Shown in pieces: positions 22,694 to 34,189 of a DNA stretch of 64,000 nt (the stretch's first letter is position 1; each line of letters starts with the position of its first letter). The stretch spans positions 76,303,495 through 76,367,494 of the forward strand of contig CP141127.1 in the NCBI GenBank assembly GCA_035236585.1, written 5' to 3'. Position numbers and translations under genes: made by a program. The notes beneath the pieces were generated by a model, which was not told the DNA's origin, did not search any database, and was given only the letters and a program-made list of their open reading frames with translations. The DNA is from Warburgia ugandensis. Its lineage: Eukaryota > Streptophyta > Magnoliopsida > Canellales > Canellaceae.

Positions 22694-23510
22694 GATGTTT
22701 TTCCTAAAGAACTTTCGGGATTGCCACCTAGGAAAGAGATTGATTTTGCCATCAAACTTATGTCATAGCTAATATTTCTAAGGCACTATATCGAATGGCT
22801 CCAGCAGAATTGAAAATATTGTTGCAAGATTTATTGGACAACGGTTTTATTCGACCCAATGTTTCATCTTAGGGAGCACTTGATCTTTTTGTTAATAAGA
22901 AAGATGGATCCATGCGATTGTGTATTGATTATCGAATGTTAAATAGTGTTACAGTGAAGAACAAGAATCACTTGCCTATGATTGATGACCTTTTCAATCA
23001 GCTATAGTTTGCAACTATTTTCTCTAAGAATGATTTGAGGTCATGATATCATCAATTGAGGATTCGAGAAGAAGATATTTCTAAAACAACATTTATGACT
23101 TATTATGGTTAGTACAAATTCTTAGTTATACCATTTGGACTGACAAAACAAATACACCAACTATGTTTATGGTCCTTATGAATTGGGTCTTAAAATCATA
23201 TTTGGACAAATTTGTCATAGTATTTGTAGACAATATTTTGATTTACTCCACAAGCCGAGGAGCATGTAGAGAGCACATGTGCATTGTATTAAGTACTCTT
23301 CAAATTCATCAATTGTTTGCTAAATTTAGCAAGTGTGAGTTCTGATTAGAGCATTTTAACTTTTTACATAATGTTATTTCTAAAAATGAAATTGTTGTGG
23401 ACCCGAGAAAAGTGGAAGGAGTGATGAATCGTTAAAGACCTAAATTAGTGATAGAAATACCTAGTTTTTCTAGGTCTAGCGGGATATTATCGCAGGTTCA
23501 TAGAAGGATT
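22694..23510 (+). pseudogene. Gypsy reverse transcriptase, catalytic Asp changed
   Basis: Segments [49 protein letters not shown] and FLVIPFGLT are in order. The catalytic box reads [10 protein letters not shown], with the second Asp of the FVDD motif replaced by Asn. Other breaks are a stop in place of Trp in the SWYHQL motif (TCATGATATCAT) and a frameshift before FVDN. The right-hand copy at 62,966-63,880 has the same FVDN change and the same stop. Confidence 0.88.
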
Positions 23511-23970
23511 TTCACATATAACCCTACCGTTGACTTCACTGACCAGAAAAGATACACAATTTATTTGGAGTGATGAATGTGAGGAGAGTTTCCAAAAGTT
23601 AAAAAGGATACTTACAACTACACCAATTTTGACACTTCCTTTAGTTAATGGAGGATTTGTAGTCTTTTGTGATGCTTCAAATAAAGGGTTGGGAGTGCAT
23701 TGATGCAACAAAATAAAGTGATTGCTTATATCCTTGCCAGCTAAAGACATATGAGAAGAACTACCTTACTCATGATTTAGAATTGGAGGCAATAGTCTTT
23801 GCATTAAAAATCTGAAGACATTACTTTGTATGGTGAGAAATTTGAAGTTTTCATAAATAATAAAAGCCTTAAATATTTTTTCTCTCATCAAGATCTAAAT
23901 ATGAGTTAAATAATATAGATGGAGTATTTAACAGATTATGAATTCTCCATCCAGTATCACCCAGGAAAGG
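23511..23970 (+). pseudogene. Gypsy RNase H, broken
   Basis: Reads TSLTRKDTQFIWSDECEESF then QKLKRILTTTPILTLP, then FVVFCDASNKGLG near 23,655-23,695 (family FVVYSDASKKGLG), then a frameshift, KDI/QLKT text and LEYLTDYEFSIQYHPGK-like words near 23,920-23,967. It is non-functional. Homologous text at the right edge stops just after the QLKT position. Confidence 0.8.
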
Positions 23971-23977
23971 CCGTGTA

Positions 23978-24960
23978 GTGGCCAATGCACCGAGTCAGAA
24001 GACTCAGGAGTTGGTAGCATGTATGCTTGCTAAAAAGTGGAAACTACTTCAAAATGTAATAGAATGTAATCTAGAAATTCAATACATGGATAAAGGAGAA
24101 TTTGTGGCCAATTTAGCAATAAAATCTACTATAGTTGAGAAGGTTCTCCAGTCTTTGAAAGATGAGATATTTATACAGGCATTGATTAGTAAACTAGGGT
24201 TTACTCAGAGTTCAAACAGAGGTGTGCGATTTAGTGAAAGATTGGTAGTCCCATCAAATAAAGAGTTCAGATAGGAAATCCTTCCGGAGGCACATTACTC
24301 AAGGTATGCCATTCATCCAGGGGAAACTAGGATGTATAGTAACTTGAAAAGAAATTTCTAGTAGAATGGAATGAAAAAGGATGTGGGAGAATGTGTGGTG
24401 AGATCTTTAACCTTCCAACAAGTAAAGGCTAAACAACAAAGGCCAATAAGAATGTCACAGCCCCTTGAGCTTCTTTAGTGGAAATGGGATCACATCACCA
24501 TGGACTTAAACTAACAAAGTCAGCTCATTTCTCCCTATTTGAAAAACATAGTCCTTAGATAGCTTGGCTACGTTATAGATGAAAGAAATCGAAAGCTTGC
24601 ATGGCACATCTATGACCATTATTTTAGATAGGGATAGTAGATTTACCTCCAAGTTTTGGAGGAGTGTATAGGAAGGATTAGGATCTTCCTTGAGTTTCAA
24701 TACAACATTTCATCCCTAGATAGATGGACAATCAAAAGCACAATTTAGACATTAGAAGATATGTTAAGAGCTTGGCAATTAACTGAAAAAGAAATTGGGA
24801 TGTGAACCTTCCCCTTTATGAATTCGAGTACAATAATAGTTTCCATGCTAGCATTGACATGGAGTCGTACTAAGCACTATATGGAAGGCTTGTTGTTTAC
24901 CAACTTATTGGAATGAGGCTGGAGAAAGACAATTAATAAAGTCTAAACTAATGAAGTAAT
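23978..24960 (+). pseudogene. Gypsy integrase, broken
   Basis: An open run 23,978-24,274 carries RFSERLVVPSNKEFR, the linker before integrase. The zinc-binding part EAHYSRYAIHPGETRMY (family H-x-S-x-Y-x-x-H-P-G-x-T-K-M-Y) is near 24,287-24,340. Core motifs WKWDHITMDL (about 24,478-24,510) and LDRDSRFTSKFW (about 24,622-24,660) retain two of the acidic residues. Stops and frameshifts separate every piece. Confidence 0.82.
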
Positions 24961-25049
24961 GTGCAAAAAAAAAAAGCAAAACTTATTTGAAAATGACTTT
25001 TAGTTGCTCAAAGTTGATAAGGAGGAGGTGTTTAGAATTTGAGATTGGA

Positions 25050-25440
25050 GATCACATGTTTCTAAAGGTCCTTCCAATGAAAGAAATTATGAGGTTTGGT
25101 ACTAAAGAAAATTGATTCATCAATTCATTGGTCCTTTTGAAATTTTGAAGAGAATTGGACTAGTAGCATATAAAGTAACACCATAGATTGTAGATGTTTA
25201 TGATGTATTTCATGTTTTGATATTACACAAGTACATACCTGACTCTTCTGATGTACTTATGTACCAAAAAAATTACAATCTAATTTAACTTTTGAAGAGA
25301 AGGTCATTTAGATAACAGATCGAAAAGAACACATGTTAAAGACGAAGGCCATTCCATTGAGAAAGCTACTTGGGATACTGAGGATGAGATAAAGAGAATG
25401 CATCCAGAGTTGTTTGAATAGTTGTCAAAAAGGAAATTTT
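25050..25440 (+). pseudogene. Gypsy integrase C-terminal region, broken
   Basis: FLKVLPMKEIMRFGTK then QFIGPFEILKRIGLVAYKVT and VYDVFHVLILHKYIPDSS-like words are the classic segment after the integrase core of chromoviruses, here interrupted by several stops. A clear chromodomain cannot be read. Confidence 0.75.
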
Positions 25441-25457
25441 GAGGATGAAATTTTTCT

Positions 25458-25467
25458 AAGGAGAGAG
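25458..25467 (+). other. Gypsy polypurine tract
   Basis: AAGGAGAGAG preceded by GAGGATGAAATTTTTCT and followed at once by the LTR start TGTAACAACC. Confidence 0.78.
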
Positions 25468-25784
25468 TGTAACAACCTACATTTTGTCACTATTTTGATT
25501 GAAATTGAAATACATAATCAAAGTTCATTGAAACTGAAATCTATAACAGTAAATTCACCAAAAAAATCCAAATTAGACTTTGAAATCTCAAAATTTAGAA
25601 TATACGCAATGAGACTAATTCTACATGAAAAGGAGATTAGAGACAGAAAAACCCAAAATTTTACTAAATAATAGAGGGGACCAAACTGATAAGACACCAC
25701 CTCACAATGAATGACCCTATGAAACAACCAGCCAGGAAGAGCTTGATGCTTGGAGTTATACTTTCGGCTACCTATGGCACAGGC
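25468..25784 (+). repeat. Gypsy 3' LTR, truncated
   Basis: Starts TGTAACAACC after the purine tract. It is cut off where copy C homology (AACCCGCTACGTCTTCGA) begins at about 25,785-25,795. Only some 310 bases remain and none of the 5' LTR's end sequence is present. Confidence 0.65.
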
Positions 25785-25877
25785 AGACAAGCAAAACCCG
25801 CTACGTCTTCGACTTTGGGACGAGGGAAGTGTAGTACATGCTGTGGTAGGTTTCGTGCTCGAGATTGAGTTATCCAT
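25518..25877 (-). other. Recurrent minus-strand open frame MDNSIS, copy C
   Basis: A 119-codon minus-strand frame sharing its first 28 or so codons with 12,308-12,514 and 52,367-52,777. The rest runs into the Gypsy 3' LTR, so the full frame is an accident of the junction. No function is suggested. Confidence 0.15.
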
Positions 25878-26153
25878 GACTAGGGACTTTAACCCCTTTG
25901 TCCTTGTTATTTGCAGCCGCTTACAAGGTACATGTCAATTGGGTGTAGAAATGTCCAAGCTGATGTTGACAGACATTTAGAAACATCCCTGTTAGGTCAA
26001 ACCTCGACATTTGTTGATAAGAATATTAGTTTTGAAAAGCCTATGTTTGTGAACAATGTACATCAATATATATATATATAAATAATATAATATAATCCTT
26101 ATAGTGATATTTATGTAATAAAATCCACTACTGTAATCTTAGCTAATGCGTTT

Positions 26154-26255
<102 letters not shown>

Positions 26256-27699
26256 AATAGACCAAATGAATTACGGTCATTTACCGATGATGACCCTAGT
26301 TTGGATGGCCTTGATTTTTGCAACACATAGATGCAGTGACCAACCTAATTGGCCTATGATTGAGCAATGAATCAAGTATAATATATAGCCAAATGATCCT
26401 ATCCATTCATTCATTTGATATGTTAATCAAAGCTTATTTGATTCTTAATGGATACTGTGCCTTGGCATCCTTAAGTTATACCCATCTAACATGAGAATTA
26501 TGAGGATCCTTGGAGATGGAAAGCAAGCGGGTATCTCTTTCCTTCCAAACTATTAATCAAACACATAACAAAGCCAATGGTGCATAAGTCATAGGTATTA
26601 CTTATCCAATTACATCCTACCAGATGAACAATCAAGATCATTGAAATAATGGATAAGAAATCTCATAATTATGTCAATAGGCATGGGTTAGAATATCTAT
26701 TCAATTTACTCTGCTCCAATGCAATACTCTTCTTAATTAATTTTTAACAATGCCCAACTAAACAACAGTAGCCTACAATATATAATAATTTATTAATTTT
26801 TATATAGGCCAGATTTAATCATTTGTGAAAATATTATTTTAGTATTTATTTACTCAAAATTTATTTCAAAATATTGGTAGTGCAATGTTACATAATAAAT
26901 TAATAAATTATTATTATAATGATGCATATCCACATAAAAATAAAAGTGGATGTCTACATACATAGCCCAAATCTACAAGAAGACAAAAGTGGATGTCCAT
27001 GGATAACTAACAAATGGGATAGATATCCAAATAATTACAAAATAAGAGCTATCTAAAATGGGATACTCCCAAAGTTCTTGTCCATAGAATGATCCCAATC
27101 ATGCTTTTTTTTTTTTGTTTTTATATGTAAAAAAATGGGCAGTAAAAGGTCTATTTAACTATTGAAAACATCGTATAATAGGACAATTCAAAGGATGAAA
27201 TTTTTGGGGCATACCTATTTGAAGATAGCCTAGGTTGTGAATTGTTTTAGATCTCTCTCTCTCTAGTCTAAGATGGGCACATGGGGGTTTGACCATGATT
27301 GTTACACTTGTAAAATATTGATAGCAACCCACATAATCTTAGCATCATTTGGAATAGTATCACATCCTCAAGACAAATTATAACCCAAATTTAGAACCTC
27401 TTTAGGTGAAACCCTAAATATATTTTAATGGATCTAATTCGATCGGGGATAAAATCACAGCTATAGATGGACTAGCCAGCTAATGCACCTACTTTCACTC
27501 TTTGAAAGTGATACCTACCTTGAGTTCCACTATCACCTTACAAGATTTTTCAACACACTGTAACAATATGCTAGCCACCAACAAAGGAAAAAAGTGCTTG
27601 TAGCAAGCTCTTCCTTTTTACAAATACTTAGAAATCTTTTCAAGAATAAGAGAGCTACATCACTTCCTCAAAATACAAAACAAGAATGATTTTGAAGAT

Positions 27700-27803
<104 letters not shown>

Positions 27804-28863
27804 AGTTCACAACAAGACTAAATAGATATAGAGAAAAAGTGAATAACTTTTGAAAGCAAAAGACTGGAAGTCTTGACTATTAACTACTTAAAGATGACTA
27901 CTTGAACATTTTTTTTTTATTCATACTCAGTAGTTGTTTGAATTTTCAAAGGAGTCCTAAAATTATAGCATTATAGCCAATACATCCATTAGAAATCAAA
28001 TTCTAATTGTTGAGCTAACAACTTGTTAGAAAAAGGACACTTTTATTAAAGTAATCAACTAGATTTTACTAGCATTTGACTTAAAGTGGAGTATAGCTCA
28101 TTGTATCTTGAAATTGAATTCTTGGCAATTGACTTCTTGTGAAGAGTAGTTGATTAGATTTCTACCTAGAAGATAAAACCCATCTCATCTTGTTGGAACT
28201 TGACTAAAGTCTCTAAAACAATCAAATAGAATTCTTCAAGTCATGCTGTGTACAATTCATATGAATGAGGAAGACTAGTGGTGATGAAGGAGACTGTAGT
28301 TTCCTACATTATATGGATTCCTCGAGTAGACTTTCTTATCCAAGTTATGTCACAATGTAGTCAGCTATTTTTCCTAAAGTAGCTAACTTGACTCCAAAAT
28401 AGTTTGCTTGGATTCAAAATATAGGTGACTTAGTCTCAAGAAAAATAAAATGCTTCTTTGGTAATTCTAGAACCTTAAATTAGTTATTTTTTATTTCTAA
28501 GGTAGTCAACTAAATTTAAAGTAGTTGACTGGATTTTTAAGGAAGACAACTTGATTTTGGGAAATCTTTGAGAATGTTTAATAAATCTTAAGAATGTTCT
28601 TTGGGAACTTTGAATCTTGAGCCAGTTGATTGGACTAATCTTGATAGTCACCTGGATCTTAAAATTACTATATCTATGGGTGAATACCTTGATGGGCATT
28701 CCAATTTGACCTTTTCACATTCAAACACTCGTATCTTGGCCATACTGATGTTGGATTTGAGTGATCTTTGGTTCATTGGAATGATCTTTCACTGTAGTAT
28801 GCATTAAAAACTTGTAAATATTAAAGACATCACATATAACATCTTGAAATTCTTAAATCTTGA

Positions 28864-31800
28864 TGTCACGACCCCAATCCCCAGGGCCGCGATTAGGCTT
28901 AGTCAAGCCTAACAATTGGTCGAGCTAGGCCTACATGGCCTTGTTTTTTTTTTTTTTTTTTTTCATAATTATATCACAGCGGAAGTGTTGAGAGAGCTAG
29001 GTGCTCTTGTCCTGGGCAAGTCACAGTTTACTAGTAAAATATTTTTCTCCTTTAACAACCGAGTCCTACCAAAATTTCGGCAGAGTCTCCCCTGTTTTTA
29101 TGATATTATGCATTTAACGCATGCTATGCGGTTCACCTGATAGACAATATAGCAGCCGTAATTTACTGAAGGGAGACTCAGTCTCCATACTATCTATCAT
29201 AGTAAGACATACATGATGCATAAGGAATCAATGTCAAAATACGACATAACTCGTTTACAGCATTAACACATAGATACATGTATTTATATACAACTCAAAA
29301 TTTAACAGCTTCAAGCAAGCTTTCTTCAACTCACTCACCGGCCTTTCTATTCTCTGCCTGACTGGTACATGCAAAATAACAAGGTGAACTGTGAAGCTCA
29401 GTAAGGGGAGAGAACTAAACCCATGCATATCCAGTCATTCTCATTGCTACGCTTAAAAACATATTCAATATAACATCTGCATGCATTTTCCATTTTAACT
29501 AGTCATAAATAAAATAGTTAGCATGTGCTATCAAGTAAGGCATATGGTTATTACAGCAGAATTATAGTTTTTCCCAAATTCAAATATGACACAACAGTCA
29601 TCGCATGCAAACAAACACACCCCATAAGGATTTCGCATTCGTGTCCAGCCACGGGACATTCAATAGATGAGTGACTAAGTCATGGACCTCATTCTAAAAT
29701 TACATGCAAACAAAGCTGCATACTCATTAATGATTTTCCCAGTAATATTAATCATGCCTAGCATTACACCAGGATTCAATAGTCATCTCCCTCAAGGATT
29801 ACCATCTTGGGCAGCCCACTATGTGTATCATCGTCAAGGCAACCAGACCCTCAGGATTTACCATCTTAGGCAGCGCCAAAGTCAGGTTCCCTCAGGGTTT
29901 ACCATCTTGGGTGGCTCCACCTTAGTCGAAATCAACCAGGCAGCCCTTTCCCTCAGGGTTTACCATCTTGGGTAACTCAATATGCCAGCTCATCCCTCAG
30001 GGTTTACCATCTTGGGCGGCTCCACCATGATCCCAAAAGACCAGGCAGCCCTTTCCCTCAGGAATTACCATCTTGGGAGGCTCAATACCTGACAGCTCAT
30101 CCCTCAGGGTTTACCATCTTGGGCGGCTCCACCATGATTCCAAAGAACCAGGCAACCCTTTCCCTCAGGGTTTACCATCTTGGGAGGCTCAATACCAGAC
30201 AGTCCAATCCTCAGGATTTACTGTCTTGGGCGCCTTCACCTTAGTTGCAAGCAACTAGGTAGCCCTTTCCCTCAGGAATTACCATCTTGGAAAGCGTCAT
30301 CATAGCTTACCGGGAGGCCCTCAGGGCTTACTATTTTGGGCTTGACCATTTTATAATAGTTTGCATCATCACAACAGTTAAGCATAGCAAATCACACTAT
30401 AACATGACCTTTTAATAAGAGATGACAATTTTTATCATCCATTAAACCAAGGTGGCAATATACATACATTTTACACATGCATAAAGTTAATTTCAAGAGA
30501 ACATAGCAACAAGAATTTAAAGAATGCAAGGGTTCAGGGTCCTTACCTGCTCTCCACGTACAATTCAAAGTCTTACTGGTAGAACCGTTCACACTGTTCT
30601 CAAACCTCTGCAACAAATACAAGTTCTAAGTAAATTTTAGAATTTCATGCCATTTTCTGTAATCACTTCTAGTTCTACATTCACCATGTTCTTAATCTAA
30701 CCTCATATATCTAGATCAAGGATTTGCACACCAATTGGTCGCCATCCAATTGGATCAGCGCCATTGGTCTTACATCGATGGTCTAGATCAAGTGCGTACT
30801 TCTAGAAGTTTCAATTTCCAACACTTTAGGTAAGTTATTTCACAATTCAATGCTTTTAGCCATAACTCATGGTCTGATATCCTTTCCTGACCTCTGGCAT
30901 TCGTTGATCAATTATTGGACGGCCAGATAGGATCTCCCATCACTTTATCCATAATTAGTCAGTCATTCCTATGATAATTCATCACCGATGGTTACTTGGA
31001 GTTATATTTGACCTAAATTTACCTCCCGATCGCATTTTTAACAGTCGGATGTTAAGGTTCCAGAATTTCCCTATGCATCCACAAGCAATTTCGTGGACCA
31101 ATCGATTCCTGATTGACGATCTGTCTTCGCGGATGAAAAGATCACGCGCGAATCGTCCATATCTGAAAATTTTCATTTTTCACATTTTTTTAGGGGTCGT
31201 CAAAAAATGTCACCGTCGCCGGAGAAGATGACCGGATTCCGGTCGTCACTGGCGACACAGGTGACGTCGTTTTTCAGCCAAATTTAATGGGAATGCTTGG
31301 AATTTCCTGAAATTTCGTTTTCTAGTGTTTTCCCCTTTTGATTTTTACTAAAACTACCATTCTTCACCAGATTTTTCAAGGGTTTTTGAAACTAACCCTA
31401 GGTGCTGGTTTTTGCAGTTTTCGGTGTCATTTCTTATCGGATTTCCATGAAACCAAAGAGGTTTCACTCAGAACATCTAAGGAACAGTATGAACGGTTAG
31501 ATTTTCAATCTAATCCCGTTCTATTCCCTGTATACTCTAAATCTGACGGTTTTTTTTTTTTTTTTCACCATCCAGTTCTTCAAAAAAATGATGTATTCGC
31601 GTTGAAGAGGAAGGGGAAATGGGAAGAATAGAAGAGGTTTGGAAGCTTACCTGGGTCTAGCTTGCAGCTAGCGCGACCCGAAGATGGTGACCCAACTCCC
31701 CGTCACCGGTGAAGCTTGGGTCGTGTCTGGCAGGCAAGGATGGAGATGGAGATGGAGTGAACGAGGGATGGGGAGGGCGTGAGGGTTGTGCAAGGTTGAC

Positions 31801-32202
31801 CAGAAGAGGAGGGTGAGTGGGTCACCGGGAAAAATCGTGCTAGAGGGGAGGGAAAGCAGCCAAAAGAAATGAGGGGAGAGGGGAGAGGGTTGCCGGCTTG
31901 GCTCCCTCTTCCCAGTGTTGTAGACAGATGCGTGGGAGTAAAGCTCCATGCGCCCGCGTGTAGAGCTCCTCCCACATGGCACTGAGTTCACACACATTAG
32001 GGGGGTGCCCTTATCAATTTGGACCCCCTCTACTCGATGGGAAAACCCCCGGGTCTTTCGCCTCGATCTCCATTTCGCGCGTTCTTAGTGTCGTTGGAAA
32101 GCTCTCTTCGAGCACAGTCTGACGAGTGACTTGGCATCATGGATTCCTAATGTTCATGATTTTTTTCCGATTTACTCTACTATTTAGGACACGAGCGTGA
32201 CA
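28864..32202 (-). mobile_element. Solo LTR, Gypsy (Tekay/Del-like), 3.34 kb
   Basis: The interval begins TGTCACG and ends CGTGACA, a 7-base perfect inverted terminus, and is flanked by identical 5-bp TSDs CTTGA (28,859-28,863 and 32,203-32,207). Copy B shows the uninterrupted site. There is no primer-binding site, coding region or second LTR, so this is a solo LTR left by recombination between LTRs. The orientation is judged minus because the reverse complement contains CTTACTGAGCTTCACAG, the pattern typical of these LTRs, and ends GGGGTCGTGACA. A tandem repeat block lies inside at 29,789-30,341. A GC-rich section at 31,640-32,100 is probably the LTR's downstream part, not a gene. Confidence 0.9.
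29789..30341. repeat. Higher-order tandem repeat inside the solo LTR
   Basis: About eleven units each opening CCCTCAGGGTTTACCATCTT and then GGG. Two flavours alternate in the middle: one continuing GGCTCCACCATGATCCC and ending CAGGCAGCCCTTT, the other GGCTCAATACCAGACAG. The paired unit is about 110 bases. Outer units are more diverged. Open frames here only reflect the repeat. Confidence 0.9.
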
Positions 32203-32770
32203 CTTGAAATTATAACTATGGTACTTCTTGAACATGTAGAATTCTTCATGTAAAGATATGTATCTTCTTTGAATGCTTGAAAACTATATGAATGGATCTT
32301 ATAGCCTCATTAAAACTTGAATTATTTAATGATTAACATATGGCTCTTTGATTAAATTATTTCTTTGTATACAATTACTTGATGCTTGAGAGTACAAGAG
32401 ATTTCTCAAGACATGACTTGTGGTTTGAGTTTAGAAATTGAGGTAGGATTTGGAAATTGATGATGGAATTTCAAATTGGGTAATTTTGGAATTTGATATA
32501 ATTGAGGCTCAAAATTCATCTTTTTGGGTAGTAAATTTATATTTAAAAATTACGTGTAGAATTTGAACTCATTGAGAAATCAATTTTTCTATCTCAAAAT
32601 TTTCTCTTCAAAGGACTATGTGATGAAAGGGGAATTTTTTTGTGTGTGGGACTGTCTTGCTTTCTCCTTATCTCTCTTTAATTTGCTAATTTGCTAATAG
32701 GCATCCCACTAGAAGTCTTTAATATTTTTTTACTTGCTAATAATTACTTATCTAAATGTTAAGTACAACT

Positions 32771-34189
32771 TCATTGCTAATCGAACATAGGATTTTTAAA
32801 TATATATATATATATATTTTAACGTTAGATACCTAACCACCATGCACAGTTTGGAATCTAGCCACTAGAGTTCTAAGTTGGCTTCACTCATTATTAATGA
32901 ACTTAGAACTGCTTTTGGTCAAAATTCAAGCTATCCCTTTAAAATTTCCCCATGACTCACACTTCACTGCTGAATCATGGTTAAAATATCTAGGCAGATT
33001 TTTTACCATCAAAGAGATTTAGAATATGGAGATCAAAGTACCATCAACTATTCAAATCATATGTAATGTATCTAAAGTGACTAGGAAGAGTAACATCGAA
33101 GTAATGCATGTCTTGTTGAGTGCAAATAGAAGGGCCAAAAAAGGAGTCTGGGACCATCATATGGCCCATATGATCTATAATGGGTTCAATTTTAGAGACA
33201 TGGACTATACAAACCATGAGCCTAATACAAAGAAAACAAAGGTGGAGAACTTTTCAAGTTGAAAAAGGAAGGTAATAACTTATAAAGGTAATATTCTAAT
33301 AATTCAATGAACTAAAGGTGTGAAAAGGTGCTAAAAGGATGTCTTAAATCATTTTTTAGGTTTCCTATAATCTATCAAATTCAATGAACTTTTAGAACTT
33401 TAAAGGTAATATTCTAATAATTCAAGTAATTAGCCAAATTTAAGAATTGGTAGGATCAATTTTCTTTAAGCACGCTGAAAAAAATTATGAACATTTATAA
33501 CCTCTTAAAAAGAATGAATGTCTCTAAAACTCATTTAGCTTACAGGTCTCCAATGAAATTCTTCAAGATCTCTAAGTTATAGCTACTTATTAATCTAGAT
33601 TATATATATGCAACTGAGTGTACAGATATGATCTAAGACTTTGCTTTTATGAAATACTTTAGAAAAAGAGTAAAATAATGAATTAATCATTTTCAATTCT
33701 ATTAATAAGCCAAATTTATTCATATTATACTTCAGAAAATTCAATTCTCATTAGAGTGTGGGAATTTACCTAAAAAAATTTCAAAAATTTTCTCTCTTTT
33801 TTTTTAACAAGAAAATCGCCTAAAAACCTTTGAAAAACTAGATTTTACTAGAATTCTACACCCCAACTTGACAAAAATAATGTCCTTAATTTTTAAAAAG
33901 TAGGACCTAAAATGAATATGGTTGATGTAGAAAACAACAATAATACAAATGATGATATAGATGGATCAGATTAGTTTTATTGTGTCTAAGATTAGTATGT
34001 TAATCTTGACTTACTTGAAAATTTTTAAAATCTCATCATTAGAGGTAGACTTTGGAGCTTGAGGCAACCTTTGAGGAAATGGAGCAAGTATAGAACATGG
34101 GTCAACAAGTGAAGCAAGGTCTTTCTATTTAGAGTTTTCTCTAACTTTTATGGATTTTTCTACCTTTTTAGTTTGTTAAGGCTCATCTT
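32771..34189. other. No gene recognised
   Basis: AT-rich. An (AT) run is at 32,797-32,818. A stretch reading TAAAGGTAATATTCTAATAA occurs twice about 117 bases apart (33,283 and 33,400). A 78-codon plus-strand frame at 33,026-33,262 has no recognisable content. The right end (after about 34,050) may belong to the Athila-like fragment. Confidence 0.45.

Larger units (their letters stand above)
19200..25784 (+). mobile_element. Ty3/Gypsy chromovirus-type retrotransposon, degenerate and truncated
   Basis: Order of parts on the plus strand: end of 5' LTR (20,938), initiator-Met-type primer-binding site (20,941), gag with zinc knuckle, protease, RT, RNase H, integrase and a chromovirus C-terminal region, purine tract and the start of the 3' LTR (25,468). 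This order (RT before integrase) defines Gypsy. LTR ends TG..CA, with TGTAACAACC at the 3' LTR start and GGGTCATCACA at the 5' LTR end, resemble the Tekay/Del group. The 3' LTR is cut off at about 25,784, where copy C begins, so no TSD can be seen. The start at 19,200 is an estimate. Confidence 0.85.

Noticed and set aside
29682..30258. Frames with repeated LRVYHLG words
   Set aside because: Translation of the tandem repeat inside the solo LTR, not a repeat protein.
29789..30341. Regular repeats that could suggest a CRISPR-like array
   Set aside because: The spacers are themselves repeated in two flavours, the host is a plant, and the block sits inside an LTR. It is a minisatellite.
31668..31997. 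A 109-codon minus-strand frame with a Pro/Ser-rich protein
   Set aside because: Lies in the GC-rich part of the solo LTR at 28,864-32,202, with an overlapping alternative frame. No family signal.
33026..33262. 78-codon plus-strand frame
   Set aside because: No motif, no second copy, AT-rich context and no splice or promoter evidence.
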